64,000 bases of DNA. Source: SXXZ01 sp041177965. GTDB lineage: Bacteria; Verrucomicrobiota; Verrucomicrobiia; Limisphaerales; UBA9464. The stretch is taken from positions 14,120-78,119 of the forward strand of contig JBEGWF010000146.1 in assembly GCA_041177965.1 (NCBI GenBank). The letters run 5' to 3'. The position numbers and the translations under genes were made by a program. Below are positions 38,517 to 47,890 of this stretch, piece after piece. Numbering within the stretch: position 1 is the stretch's first letter; every line of letters begins with the position of its first letter. The notes beneath the pieces were generated by a model that was given only the letters and a program-made list of their open reading frames with translations, was not told where the DNA came from and did no database searches.

Positions 38517-39917
38517 ATGTCACCTTTCCGCTACGCATTCTGGAGGATCTACCGGGAGGCGGGTCACCTCCTGGAGCAGGCCCAGAAGATCCTCGACCAT
38601 CAACGCGACCTGCTGAAGCCCGAGCGGATCGCCGAGTTGGAGGAGGCCATCGCGCATCTCGCATCCACACGGAGATCGGGCACCCGAGAGGAGATCGCGG
38701 CCGCGATGGCCCGGCTGGAGAGCGTGGCCCAGACCTCGCTCATGGCCTATCCGCACGCCTCGATGCGGGAGAATGTCGAGGGACTCCTGACCATGGGCAT
38801 CGTGCTCTTCGCCTTCCGGCAGTTCTTCTTCCAGCCGATGGCCATCCCCACCGGATCGGCCCAGCCGACCTTCAACGGCATCACCTGCGAGGACCTCCGC
38901 TACCAGGACCGTCCGATCCCGAACCCGGCCGTGCAGGCGGTGGAGTGGGCGCTGTTCGGGTACCACTACCACGAAGTGATCGCGCAGCAGGACGGTGAAC
39001 TCCAGGGAGTCGGTCCCTCCTCGGCTTCGGGCGGCCTCCTCGGGGCCCTCCGCAAGAATTTCGACGTCGAGGTCGGGCCGGTCACCTACACGGTGGCCAC
39101 CTCGATGAGCGAGGACACGGGTTCCTTCCTGCGGCACATGGGCCTAGTCAACGACTACAGCGTCTATCCGCAGCGATCGTTCAAGAAGGGCGAGCCGATC
39201 ATCCGCTGCCGGGTGAAGTCCGGCGATCGCCTCATGGTGGACCGCATCACCTACAATTTCCGCACGCCTCGCCGTGGCGACACGGTGGTGTTCAAGTCGA
39301 TGCAGCACCCCGGCATGACGCACAACACCCACTACATCAAACGATTGGTGGGCCTCGGTGCCGAGACGATCCGGATCGGCGACGACCGCCACGTGGTCGT
39401 GGATGGAAAACGGCTCGATGCCACCACCCCGGGATTCGAGAAGGTCTACGGGTTCGACCCGGCGGGCCATCCCGCCTCCAGCGTCTACTCCGGCCACGTC
39501 AACGGACTTGGCTTCGTCGAGGGTCGCTGGTTCTCCACCCATGAGGCGGAATACGCGCTGATGAGGGAGAAGAGCCCCTCCTCCGCGCGGCAGCTCGAGG
39601 AGTTCGCCCAGGAGAAGGCCCGGGTCTGGCGCCGGTTCACCGGAAACGGCGACTCCGAGGCCCGGGGTGGCGGCCGACTCGACGGCAATCTTCAGCAACT
39701 CGAGTCGGAGCGGCTCCGGAGCACCCCGAATTTCCCGGATTCCAAGACCGGATTCACCGTCCGTCCCGGTCACGTCTTCTGCCTCGGCGACAACACCATG
39801 AACAGCTCCGACTCCCGCATGTGGCCGGTGCCCGACTTCCCGCAGGAACGCATCGTAGGGAAATCGGGCTGGGTCTTCTGGCCCCTGAGCCGGCGCTGGG
39901 GGTGGAGCCAGCACTGA
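38517..39917 (+). CDS. lepB: Signal peptidase I, enlarged and atypical
   Basis: Serine-lysine protease that removes signal peptides at the inner membrane. At 466 residues it is much longer than the usual 200-330. Residues 1-85 are a charged helical leader (EQAQKILDHQRDLLKPERI) before the single clear membrane segment MGIVLFAFRQFFFQPMAIP. The catalytic Ser114 lies in IPTGSAQPTF, where the usual Met after the Ser is Ala. The catalytic Lys275 lies in HYIKRLVGLG. Between them is a 160-residue insertion, and another of about 100 residues separates the Lys from the closing CLGDNTMNSSDSRMWPVP motif. Essential residues are therefore present. The start is ATG at 38517. It is divergent from ymdB. Confidence 0.9.
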   Translation: MSPFRYAFWRIYREAGHLLEQAQKILDHQRDLLKPERIAELEEAIAHLASTRRSGTREEIAAAMARLESVAQTSLMAYPHASMRENVEGLLTMGIVLFAFRQFFFQPMAIPTGSAQPTFNGITCEDLRYQDRPIPNPAVQAVEWALFGYHYHEVIAQQDGELQGVGPSSASGGLLGALRKNFDVEVGPVTYTVATSMSEDTGSFLRHMGLVNDYSVYPQRSFKKGEPIIRCRVKSGDRLMVDRITYNFRTPRRGDTVVFKSMQHPGMTHNTHYIKRLVGLGAETIRIGDDRHVVVDGKRLDATTPGFEKVYGFDPAGHPASSVYSGHVNGLGFVEGRWFSTHEAEYALMREKSPSSARQLEEFAQEKARVWRRFTGNGDSEARGGGRLDGNLQQLESERLRSTPNFPDSKTGFTVRPGHVFCLGDNTMNSSDSRMWPVPDFPQERIVGKSGWVFWPLSRRWGWSQH

Positions 39918-40034
39918 GGTCCAAGCACGCCGCCCCGCTCCGGCCACTCCACGGCTCGGGATGTTCCCGACGCCGACATCAGCGTTGACCGGACTCCGTG
40001 AACCGCCAACCTCCTGTTCTGATCGTTTCCGCGA

Positions 40035-42176
40035 ATGAAGACCCTGTTGTTCGTCTGCACCGGCAACACCTGCCGAAGCCCCATGGCCGCCGCCCTGGCG
40101 AGGCGGGCCCTGGGTGACTCGAAGGAGTGGCGGGTGGTTTCGGCGGGCATCGGGGCGCTGAACGGACAACCGGTGAGCGCCCACTCGGTCAGCGCCCTGC
40201 GTCCACTGGGGCTCGACATCTCCCAACACCGGGCCCAGATGCTGACCGGCCGGATGATCGAAGAGGCCGACTACATCTTCGGCCTCACCCGGGGCCACGT
40301 GGAGGGCATCGCCGGTCTGTATCCCGAGGCGGCCGAGAAGCTGTTCGTGCTCCGCGAGTTCGAGGAGGACGTCGCCGACATCGACCTCGACATCCACGAT
40401 CCCATCGGCGGGCCGCTGGAAGGCTACATGGAGTGCCGCGACCAGATCCGCAAGGCGGTCGACGCCGCCGTCCGGTTCCTCCGCGAGGGCACCTCCGCGC
40501 GGGCGGGCGTCACCGTCGCCGTCGGATCCGACCATGCGGGCTTCGCCCTCAAGAACGCCCTCGTGCCGGCCCTCGCCGAGCTGGGGATCCAGGTCCACGA
40601 CGAGGGCACCCACGGCACCGATTCGGTCGACTATCCCGACCACGCCCGGGCCGTCGCCCGCAGGGTGGCCGCCGGCGAGGCCGACCTGGGCATCCTCGTG
40701 TGCTCGACCGGGGTGGGTGTCAGCATCGCCGCCAACAAGATGCCCGGCGTCCGCGCGGCGCTGGTGCACACCGTCGAGGGCGCCGTGCTCGCCCGCCAGC
40801 ACAACGACGCCAACGTGCTGTGCCTCGGGGCGCGCCACGTCTCGGCAGAACTGGCCGTCGCCATCGTCGAGGCCTTCCTCCGCACCCCCTTTGAAGGCGG
40901 CCGCCACGAGCGCCGCGTGAACAAGATCGAACCCGACATGTCCACATCCCTCGAATCCGTCGATCCCCAGATCGCCGAAATCATCCGCCACGAACGTTCC
41001 CGTCAGCTCGAGAACATCGAGCTCATCGCCAGCGAGAACTTCACCAGCCCGGCCGTCATGCAGACCCAGGGCAGCGTGCTCACCAACAAGTACGCCGAGG
41101 GATACCCCGGCAAACGCTGGTACGGGGGCTGTGAGCACGTCGACGAGGCCGAACTGCTGGCCATCGACCGCGCGAAACGCCTCTTCGGCGCGGAGCACGC
41201 CAACGTCCAACCCCACAGCGGTTCCGGCGCCAACATGGCCGTCTACTTCAGCATGCTGAAGCCCGGCGACAAGCTGCTGACCATGGACCTGAGCCACGGC
41301 GGACACCTGACCCACGGCAACAAGGCCAACTTCTCCGGCAAATTCTTCGAGATCGTCCACTACGGGGTCCGGCGCGACAGCGAGCTCATCGACTACGACC
41401 AGCTCGCCAGCATGGCCCGGGAGCACCGGCCCCGGATGATCACGGTCGGCGCCTCCGCCTACTCCCGCCGGATCGACTTCCAGCGCATGGGCGAGATCGC
41501 CCGCGAGGTGGGGGCCATGCTCCTGGCCGACATCGCCCACATCGCCGGCCTCGTGGCCGCCGGGGTCCACCCGAGCCCGGTGCCCCATGCCGACTTCGTC
41601 ACCACCACCACCCACAAGACCCTCCGGGGTCCCCGGGGCGGTCTGATCCTCTGCAAAGCCCAGTACGCCAAGGCCATCGATTCCCAGGTGTTCCCGGGCA
41701 TCCAGGGCGGCCCCCTGATGCATGTCATCGCGGCCAAGGCCGTGTGCTTCCACGAGGCCCTGCAGCCCGGGTTCCAGGCCTACCAGCAGCAGATCGTCCG
41801 CAACGCGGCAGCCCTGTGCGAGGGCATGAAGCGCAACGGCTTCCGGATCGTCAGCGGCGGCACCGAGAACCACCTGATGCTGGTCGATGTCGGGGCGCGC
41901 GGCATGACGGGCAAGCAATGCCAACTGGCCCTCGACGTGGCCGGGATCACCACCAACAAGAACACCATCCCCTTCGAGACCCGTTCGCCCTTCGAGGGTA
42001 GCGGCGTCCGCCTGGGCACCCCGGCGGTCACCACCCGCGGCATGCGCGAGCCCGAGATGCTGGCCATCGCCGACATGATCAGCGAGGTGCTGCTCGACAT
42101 CGCCAACCCGGCCACCGCCCAGAAGGTCCGCGATCGCGTCAAGGCCCTCACCGCCCGGTTCCCCCTGCCCTATTGA
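40035..42176 (+). CDS. Triple fusion: LMW protein phosphatase - ribose-5-phosphate isomerase B - serine hydroxymethyltransferase
   Basis: One uninterrupted 713-codon frame encodes three complete enzymes. Residues 1-150 are a low-molecular-weight phosphatase with the CX5R loop VCTGNTCRS (Cys8, Arg14) and the general-acid HDPIGG. Thr12 matches the threonine that marks the arginine phosphatase YwlE. Residues 158-300 are RpiB, with GSDHAGFALK, Cys223 in VCSTGVGVSIAANK and RQHNDANVLCLG, ending in the usual EGGRHERRVNKIE. From residue 302 a full serine hydroxymethyltransferase begins (MSTSLESVDPQIAEII), with the PLP lysine K528 in TTTHKTLRGPRGG. The linker before it is only two or three residues, and its ATG (40938) could also start a separate SHMT. 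Gram-positive genomes keep the same three genes adjacent but separate. Confidence 0.93.
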   Translation: MKTLLFVCTGNTCRSPMAAALARRALGDSKEWRVVSAGIGALNGQPVSAHSVSALRPLGLDISQHRAQMLTGRMIEEADYIFGLTRGHVEGIAGLYPEAAEKLFVLREFEEDVADIDLDIHDPIGGPLEGYMECRDQIRKAVDAAVRFLREGTSARAGVTVAVGSDHAGFALKNALVPALAELGIQVHDEGTHGTDSVDYPDHARAVARRVAAGEADLGILVCSTGVGVSIAANKMPGVRAALVHTVEGAVLARQHNDANVLCLGARHVSAELAVAIVEAFLRTPFEGGRHERRVNKIEPDMSTSLESVDPQIAEIIRHERSRQLENIELIASENFTSPAVMQTQGSVLTNKYAEGYPGKRWYGGCEHVDEAELLAIDRAKRLFGAEHANVQPHSGSGANMAVYFSMLKPGDKLLTMDLSHGGHLTHGNKANFSGKFFEIVHYGVRRDSELIDYDQLASMAREHRPRMITVGASAYSRRIDFQRMGEIAREVGAMLLADIAHIAGLVAAGVHPSPVPHADFVTTTTHKTLRGPRGGLILCKAQYAKAIDSQVFPGIQGGPLMHVIAAKAVCFHEALQPGFQAYQQQIVRNAAALCEGMKRNGFRIVSGGTENHLMLVDVGARGMTGKQCQLALDVAGITTNKNTIPFETRSPFEGSGVRLGTPAVTTRGMREPEMLAIADMISEVLLDIANPATAQKVRDRVKALTARFPLPY

Positions 42177-42337
42177 TCGGAGGGGTTCATGGATCGGGAG
42201 GTCTTGCCCGGACCGATGCGCCCGCAGCGACGCCCGAAGCCCGGAGGATCGACCTACCCGTTCCGGACCTTGCCGTCGGGGGATGGGACCCGGGTTTCCG
42301 AGTGTCCATCCGGTCCTCCGGGGTGTAGCCTGCGGGC

Positions 42338-45300
42338 ATGATCAACGCCGCCCTCCGCACCGGTGGCACGCTGGACGAGCTGGCGAACCTGGCCGCGCAG
42401 GTGAGCTTCGCCCCGGCGGCGGTCGTCCTCGTCGAGGAACCCTCCGGATGGGTCCCCGCCGGCCAGTCCGGATGCTCCCCGGAGATCCTGTCGGCGGTCC
42501 TGCCGATCGTCTCCGGTCTGGCTCCGACCATCCAGGACTGGGTCGAGCTCCGCGACGGCCAAGCGAGGCTGCCGGAGGGGTGGCGCTGGCTCTCCTGCCT
42601 TCCCGCACGGCTCCCATCGGTCCACCCCGCCGGATTGATCGCGGTCCTCGACCGCACCCCGAGGCGGCTCAACGCCGGCCAACGCGCCGGACTGCAGACG
42701 GTGGCACGCCAACTGGTGGTGCAACTCGAACTGCGGAGGCAGACCCACCATCTGGCCGCCACCACGGAGCAGCACCGGCAGACCGAGAGCCGGCTGCGAG
42801 ACAACGAGGCCTACTTCCAGGCGCTGGTGGAATCGCTGCCGCAGAACATCTTCCGCAAGGACCTCAACGGGCGCTTCACCTTCGTCAACGGAGCCTTCTG
42901 CAGGACTCTCCAGCGCAGCCGCGACCAGTTGATCGGGGTCACCGATTTCGACCTGTTTCCGGAGGATCTCGCCCGACGCTACGTCGAGGACGACCGGAGG
43001 GTGATCGGATCCGGCCAGACCATCGAGAAGACCGAGGTCAATGTGACACCGGACGGCCAGCGCCACTGGTTCCACGTGATCAAGACCCTGCTGCTCGACG
43101 CCGGCGGACAGCCCGTGGGCATCCAGGGGAGCTTCTGGGAGGTCACCCAGGAGAAGAGGGCCGAGGAGCAGTTGGCCCAGGAACGGGATCTCCTCCACGC
43201 CCTGCTCGAGCACGCCCCCGACGCGATCTACTTCAAGGATTCCGCATCGCGGATCACCCGGGCGAGCCGGGCGCTGGCGGAACGCGTGGGCCTGGCCGAC
43301 CCGACGGACCTGATCGGGAAGACCGACCATGATTTCTTCGACCGGCAGTACGCCGACGCGGCCCGTGCCGACGAGGTGGAGATCCTGCGGACCGGGCAGG
43401 CCATCCTGGGGCGGCTCGAGCGGGAGAACCCACCGGGGGGAAGGGTCCGGTGGGTCCTGACCAGCAAGATGCCGTTGCGCTCGCCCGACGGCCAGATCGT
43501 GGGAACCTTCGGCATCTCGCGGGACATCACCGAGCTCCAGTCGGCGCGCGAGCAGCTCGAGCGCACCGAGGCCAACTACCGCGGACTGGTCCAGAACGCC
43601 GTCGACGGCATCTTCCAGACGACGCCGGACGGCCAATACCTCAGCGCCAACCTGGCCCTGGCCAAGATGTACGGCTTCGACACGGTCGAGGAACTGCTGG
43701 CCAGCCGCACCGACATCGAGCACCAGCTCTACGTCGACCCGAAGCAGCGCGACCGGTTCGAGGAACTCCTGGTGCGCAACGACAAGATCGACCACTTCGA
43801 CAGCGAGGTCTACCGCAAGGACGGGAAGAAGATCTGGATCAGCGAGAACGCCCGTGCCGTGAGGGATGCCGTCACCGGCAGGCTCCTGTACTACGAGGGC
43901 ACGGTCGAGGACATCACGGCCCGCAAGCAGGCCGAGGAGCACCTCAACGAGGCCAACGCCGCCCTCGCCGCCGCCCGCGATGTGGCCCTGGAGTCGGCCC
44001 GGGCCAAGTCGCAGTTCCTGGCGAACACCTCGCACGAGATCCGCACGCCGATGAACGGCATCATCGGCTTCGCCCGCCTGCTGCTCGACACCCCTCTGAC
44101 CGGCGAACAGCGCGAGTACGCGGGCACGGTGCTGCACAGCGCTCAGAATCTGCTGAAGGTGCTCAACGACATCCTCGACTTCTCGAAGATCGAAAGCGGG
44201 AAGCTGGCCTTCGAGAACATCGAGTTCGACCTCCGCCCGCTCGTCGAGGAGACGGTGGAACTGCTGGCCGAGATCGCGCAGGCCAAGGGGGTCGAGGTGG
44301 TCATCCGGATCGACCACGCGCTTCCCGCCCTGCTGCGGGGCGATCCCGGACGCATCCGGCAGGTGCTGACCAACCTGCTCGGCAACGCGATCAAGTTCAC
44401 CCAGGAGGGCGAGGTCACCGTCGCCATCGACGTCCTGGAAACGCACGGGGACCAGTGCCGCATCGCATGCCGGGTCCGCGACACCGGCATCGGCATCGAA
44501 CCGGAGGCCCTCGGGCGGATCTTCCAGGAATTCACCCAGGCCGACGGCTCGACCACCCGTCGTTTCGGGGGCACGGGCCTCGGACTCTCGATCTCACGGG
44601 AACTGGCCCGCAGGATGGGGGGCGACATCGAGGTCGCCAGCGATCCGGGCATGGGTTCCACATTCACCATGACCGCGGTGCTCGGGGTGGCGGCCCCCTG
44701 CCCTCCGGCTCCCGTTCCTGTCCCCCTTCGACTGCTCATCGCCGACTCCCACACGGCCACCTGCGAAGCCTTCGTGCACGAGATGACCCGATGCGGGGCC
44801 GACGTCGCCACGGTGCCCACGGCGGCCGCCGCCCTCGAGATCCTCCGCGGAGCTGCCGAGGCCGGTCGTCCCTTCGATGCCGCCTTCATCGCGCTGCAGT
44901 TGCCCGACATGGACGGACTGACCGTGGCCCACGAGATCCACTGCATCGCCGCGATCGCCTCCGTGCGCCTCGTCCTGGTGGCCGCGCTCTCCCAACGACC
45001 AGACCCCAACCTGCTGCGGACGGTGGGCATCGCCGGTCATCTCATCAAGCCGTTCAAGCAATCGCGCCTTCGCGAGGCGCTCCGGGCCCTGGCCGCGGGC
45101 GAGAGCCTCCTCGGCGGACCCGGTCCGGCCGGACCCACCTCCGTCGCCAGCGGACCGAACGGGCGTCCGATGCGCCTGCTGCTGGCCGAGGACAACCTCG
45201 TGAACCAGAAGCTGGCGGTCACGCAGCTCCGGCGTCTGGGCCACAGCGTCGCCGTGGCATCGAACGGAAGGGAGACGCTGCTGGCGCTGCGTCGGGAACC

Positions 45301-45970
45301 CTTCGACGCGGTCTTCCTCGACTGCCAGATGCCCGAGCTCGACGGCTACGAGACCGCCCGCGAGATCCGACGCCTCGAGGCCGACCGCGGATTCGGCCCC
45401 CGTCCCCCGGCCTTCCTGATCGCCCTGACGGCCAATGCCATGGCCGGCGACCGCGAGAAGTGCCTCGCGGCGGGCATGGACGAGTTCCTGACCAAACCCC
45501 TCGATCTCGACCAGTTGCCGATCGTGCTGAATCGCGCGCTCGGAACCCTCGCCCCGGCGACCACCCACCCCTCCGCGGGAAGGCCGGATACGGATCCCTC
45601 GTCGACGGGAGCCCACGATGCGCCCGTGCTCGACCCGTCGTTGCTCGATTCGTTGCGGAACCTGCGTTTCGACGGGGAGCCGGACCCGGTGGCCGAGATC
45701 GTCGACCTGTTCCTGCGGGACACGCCCTCGCGCCTGCAGGACGCCCGCGATGCCGCTCACCGACGCGACGCACCCTCCCTGAGGGCGGCGGCACACACCC
45801 TCAAGGGCAGCGCGAACAATCTTGGAGCCCGCCGACTGGGCGCCGCCGCCGGACGTCTCGAGGCCGAGGCCGCGTCGGACCGCTGGGACAGCGTCGATGA
45901 ACTGCTCCGTGCGGCCACCTCGGAACTCGACTCGCTCGTGCCCGAACTCCTGGCCCGGCGGTCCCTGTGA
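42338..45970 (+). CDS. Hybrid sensor histidine kinase (GAF-like, PAS x3, HisKA, HATPase, pseudo-REC, REC, HPt)
   Basis: Large cytoplasmic-looking phosphorelay kinase of 1210 residues with no transmembrane helix. Residues 1-130 are a GAF-like input. Three PAS units follow, visible at IFRKDLNGRFTFVNGAF, IYFKDSASRITRASRALA and IFQTTPDGQYLSANLALA. HisKA has FLANTSHEIRTPMNG with His566, and the ATPase has NLLGNAIKFTQEG, DTGIGIEP and FGGTGLGLSIS. The first receiver is degenerate: Ala852 stands where the phospho-Asp belongs (FIALQLPDMDG). The second receiver is intact, with Asp995 in VFLDCQMPELDGYE. A C-terminal HPt domain has His1153 in AHTLKGSANNLG. No response regulator with an output domain is adjacent, so its target must be elsewhere. 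The start is ATG at 42338. Confidence 0.92.
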   Translation: MINAALRTGGTLDELANLAAQVSFAPAAVVLVEEPSGWVPAGQSGCSPEILSAVLPIVSGLAPTIQDWVELRDGQARLPEGWRWLSCLPARLPSVHPAGLIAVLDRTPRRLNAGQRAGLQTVARQLVVQLELRRQTHHLAATTEQHRQTESRLRDNEAYFQALVESLPQNIFRKDLNGRFTFVNGAFCRTLQRSRDQLIGVTDFDLFPEDLARRYVEDDRRVIGSGQTIEKTEVNVTPDGQRHWFHVIKTLLLDAGGQPVGIQGSFWEVTQEKRAEEQLAQERDLLHALLEHAPDAIYFKDSASRITRASRALAERVGLADPTDLIGKTDHDFFDRQYADAARADEVEILRTGQAILGRLERENPPGGRVRWVLTSKMPLRSPDGQIVGTFGISRDITELQSAREQLERTEANYRGLVQNAVDGIFQTTPDGQYLSANLALAKMYGFDTVEELLASRTDIEHQLYVDPKQRDRFEELLVRNDKIDHFDSEVYRKDGKKIWISENARAVRDAVTGRLLYYEGTVEDITARKQAEEHLNEANAALAAARDVALESARAKSQFLANTSHEIRTPMNGIIGFARLLLDTPLTGEQREYAGTVLHSAQNLLKVLNDILDFSKIESGKLAFENIEFDLRPLVEETVELLAEIAQAKGVEVVIRIDHALPALLRGDPGRIRQVLTNLLGNAIKFTQEGEVTVAIDVLETHGDQCRIACRVRDTGIGIEPEALGRIFQEFTQADGSTTRRFGGTGLGLSISRELARRMGGDIEVASDPGMGSTFTMTAVLGVAAPCPPAPVPVPLRLLIADSHTATCEAFVHEMTRCGADVATVPTAAAALEILRGAAEAGRPFDAAFIALQLPDMDGLTVAHEIHCIAAIASVRLVLVAALSQRPDPNLLRTVGIAGHLIKPFKQSRLREALRALAAGESLLGGPGPAGPTSVASGPNGRPMRLLLAEDNLVNQKLAVTQLRRLGHSVAVASNGRETLLALRREPFDAVFLDCQMPELDGYETAREIRRLEADRGFGPRPPAFLIALTANAMAGDREKCLAAGMDEFLTKPLDLDQLPIVLNRALGTLAPATTHPSAGRPDTDPSSTGAHDAPVLDPSLLDSLRNLRFDGEPDPVAEIVDLFLRDTPSRLQDARDAAHRRDAPSLRAAAHTLKGSANNLGARRLGAAAGRLEAEAASDRWDSVDELLRAATSELDSLVPELLARRSL

Positions 45971-45985
45971 CCCGCGGGCCGATCC

Positions 45986-47275
45986 TCATCGCATCAGCGC
46001 CTCGATCTCTCCGGCCTCGATGGGGATGTCGGCCATCAGATCCACCGGTCCCTGGTCGGTGATCAGGACGTCGTTCTCGAGGCGGACCGCCAGATCCTCC
46101 TCCGGGATGTAGATCGCCGGTTCCACCGTCATCACCCAACCCGCGGCGAACGGGCGGTTCATGTGGCCGAGGTCGTGGACGTCCAACCCGATCGGGTGAC
46201 CGTTCCCGTGCATGAACCATTTCTTGACGGGCTTCTTGGAGGGATCGGAGACCTTGGCCTTCAGATCCTTGGCCTTCAGCAGACCCAGGTCGACGCACTC
46301 GCGCGCGACCAGATCCTCGGCCTCGGCCTGCCATTGGCTCCAGATCTTGCCCGGGGTGAGGCCGGCGGTCGACGCCCGCAACACCCGGAGCACGGCGTCG
46401 TAGACCTGCCTCTGCCGCTTGGTGAAGCGGCCGCTGATCGGGATCGTCCGGGTCAGGTCCGAGTTGTAGTTGGCGTAGGAGGCGGCAACGTCGAGCAGCA
46501 GCACGTCGCCGGCCCGGCAGACCTGGTCGTTGTCGAGGTAGTGCAGCACGCAGGAGTTGCGTCCCGCCCCGATGATCGGGTTGTAGGCGAACTGGGCGCG
46601 GTTGCGGATGAACTCGTGGGCGAACTCGGCCTCCACCTCGTGCTCGTGGACCCCGGGCTCGACGAAGCGGCAGACGCGCTCGAAACCCTTCCTGGTGATG
46701 GAGCAGGCATGACGGATCAGGTCGACCTCGAGCGGATCCTTCACGACCCGCAGGGTGTGCATGAGCGGCGCGAGGCGACGGAACTCGTGCAGCGGGTAGC
46801 GGGCGCGGAGGTCCCGGATGAATCGGGCGTCGCGCGACTCGACCTCCACGACGGCCCGGCGGTGCTCGTTGGCGTTGAGCCACACCGACTGCGCCTCGCA
46901 CATGAGCCGGTGGAGGATGCGCGGGAACTCCGAGTTCCAGTGGACGTTACGGATGCCCGAGACCTCGGTGGCCTGCTGCCGGGACAGCTTGTGACCCTCC
47001 CAGATGGCGATGAGTTCGCTGGTCTCGCGGAGGAAGAGCATCTCCCGCATGCGCTCGTCCTCGGCGTCCGGGAAGAGCACCAGCAGGCTCTCCTCCTGCT
47101 CGACGCCGCTGAGGTAGAACAGGTCGGTGTTCGGCACCATCCTCAGGGTCCCGTCGGCATTGGTGGGAAGGACGTCGTTGGCGTTGAGGATGGCCATGGA
47201 ACCGCGCGGCAGCAGGCTGCAGAGCCTCCTGCGGTTCTGAGCGAATAGGGCAGAAGGAATCGGGGCGTGTCTCAC
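45986..47275 (-). CDS. Xaa-Pro aminopeptidase (M24 family)
   Basis: Metallopeptidase that removes N-terminal residues preceding proline. The 429-residue length and the domain order fit PepP: an N-terminal domain (LFAQNRRRL, TDLFYLSGVEQEES) and a pita-bread catalytic domain. The dinuclear metal ligands are visible: two Asp in LLLDVAASYANYNSDLTRT, His in HGNGHPIGLDVHD, Glu in VMTVEPAIYIPE and Glu in VRLENDVLIT. The start is taken as GTG at 47275, which begins a family-like N-terminus and has GGAG just upstream. It lies 31 bases after folK and is last in the dapB-folK-pepP operon. It ends 15 bases from the convergent kinase gene, with no obvious terminator in between. Confidence 0.92.
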   Translation of the reverse strand: MRHAPIPSALFAQNRRRLCSLLPRGSMAILNANDVLPTNADGTLRMVPNTDLFYLSGVEQEESLLVLFPDAEDERMREMLFLRETSELIAIWEGHKLSRQQATEVSGIRNVHWNSEFPRILHRLMCEAQSVWLNANEHRRAVVEVESRDARFIRDLRARYPLHEFRRLAPLMHTLRVVKDPLEVDLIRHACSITRKGFERVCRFVEPGVHEHEVEAEFAHEFIRNRAQFAYNPIIGAGRNSCVLHYLDNDQVCRAGDVLLLDVAASYANYNSDLTRTIPISGRFTKRQRQVYDAVLRVLRASTAGLTPGKIWSQWQAEAEDLVARECVDLGLLKAKDLKAKVSDPSKKPVKKWFMHGNGHPIGLDVHDLGHMNRPFAAGWVMTVEPAIYIPEEDLAVRLENDVLITDQGPVDLMADIPIEAGEIEALMR

Positions 47276-47306
47276 GCGCTCCAGATTCCCCGGGCGCGCC
47301 CGCCCG

Positions 47307-47855
47307 TCAATCCCGGGCTGCGGATCGGTCTCCGGAACGGGCCGGGGCCGGGGCGACCACCCGCAGCCGATCGTCCGGTGGAAGGTTCTCCAGCAACGAG
47401 GAGATCGGCTCGCCGTCCCCGTCGAATCGGAACCCGGACTCCAGTTCGGCCAGCGGCTGCAGCACGAACCGGCGCTCTCGTGCCCTAGGGTGTGGAAGGA
47501 CCAACCGCGGCATGGACCGCGTCTGTCCGCACCAGGCGATGAGGTCGAGGTCGAGCGGGCGCGATTCGTTGTGCACCACCTTCGGCCGCCGCCCGGCCGC
47601 GACCTCCAGTTCCTGCATGAAATCCAGCAGGGACTCCGGGGTCTCACCGGGCAAGGGCTCCAGGATCGCCACCGCGTTGATGAACACCGGCGCATCCGGC
47701 GGGCAGTCCACGGGGGTGCTGGTCCACAGCGAGGATCGCCGCAGCGGCCGGCCCGAGCGCTCCTCGATCCGGTCCATGGCCCCACCGATCAGGGACGCCG
47801 AATCTCCGAGATTGGACCCGAAGGCCACCACCACCTGGACGGATTCCTGTGCCAT
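47307..47855 (-). CDS. folK: 2-amino-4-hydroxy-6-hydroxymethyldihydropteridine diphosphokinase
   Basis: Transfers pyrophosphate from ATP to hydroxymethyldihydropterin in folate synthesis. The 182-residue protein has the start VVVAFGSNLGD, the SSLWTSTPVDCPPDAPVFINA region and ELEVAAGRRPKVVHNESRPLDLDLIAW, of which RPLDLDLI is the diagnostic motif. LPHPRARERRFVLQPLAEL follows. The last 20 residues are an Arg/Ala-rich tail. The ATG at 47855 was chosen because it opens the conserved core directly; the same frame runs on upstream only as overlap with dapB. It sits 35 bases after dapB. The downstream folate enzyme folP is not present here. Confidence 0.95.
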   Translation of the reverse strand: MAQESVQVVVAFGSNLGDSASLIGGAMDRIEERSGRPLRRSSLWTSTPVDCPPDAPVFINAVAILEPLPGETPESLLDFMQELEVAAGRRPKVVHNESRPLDLDLIAWCGQTRSMPRLVLPHPRARERRFVLQPLAELESGFRFDGDGEPISSLLENLPPDDRLRVVAPAPARSGDRSAARD

Positions 47856-47890
47856 GGGTTCAGTCCGGTCACGACCGCCGAAGGAAGGGA

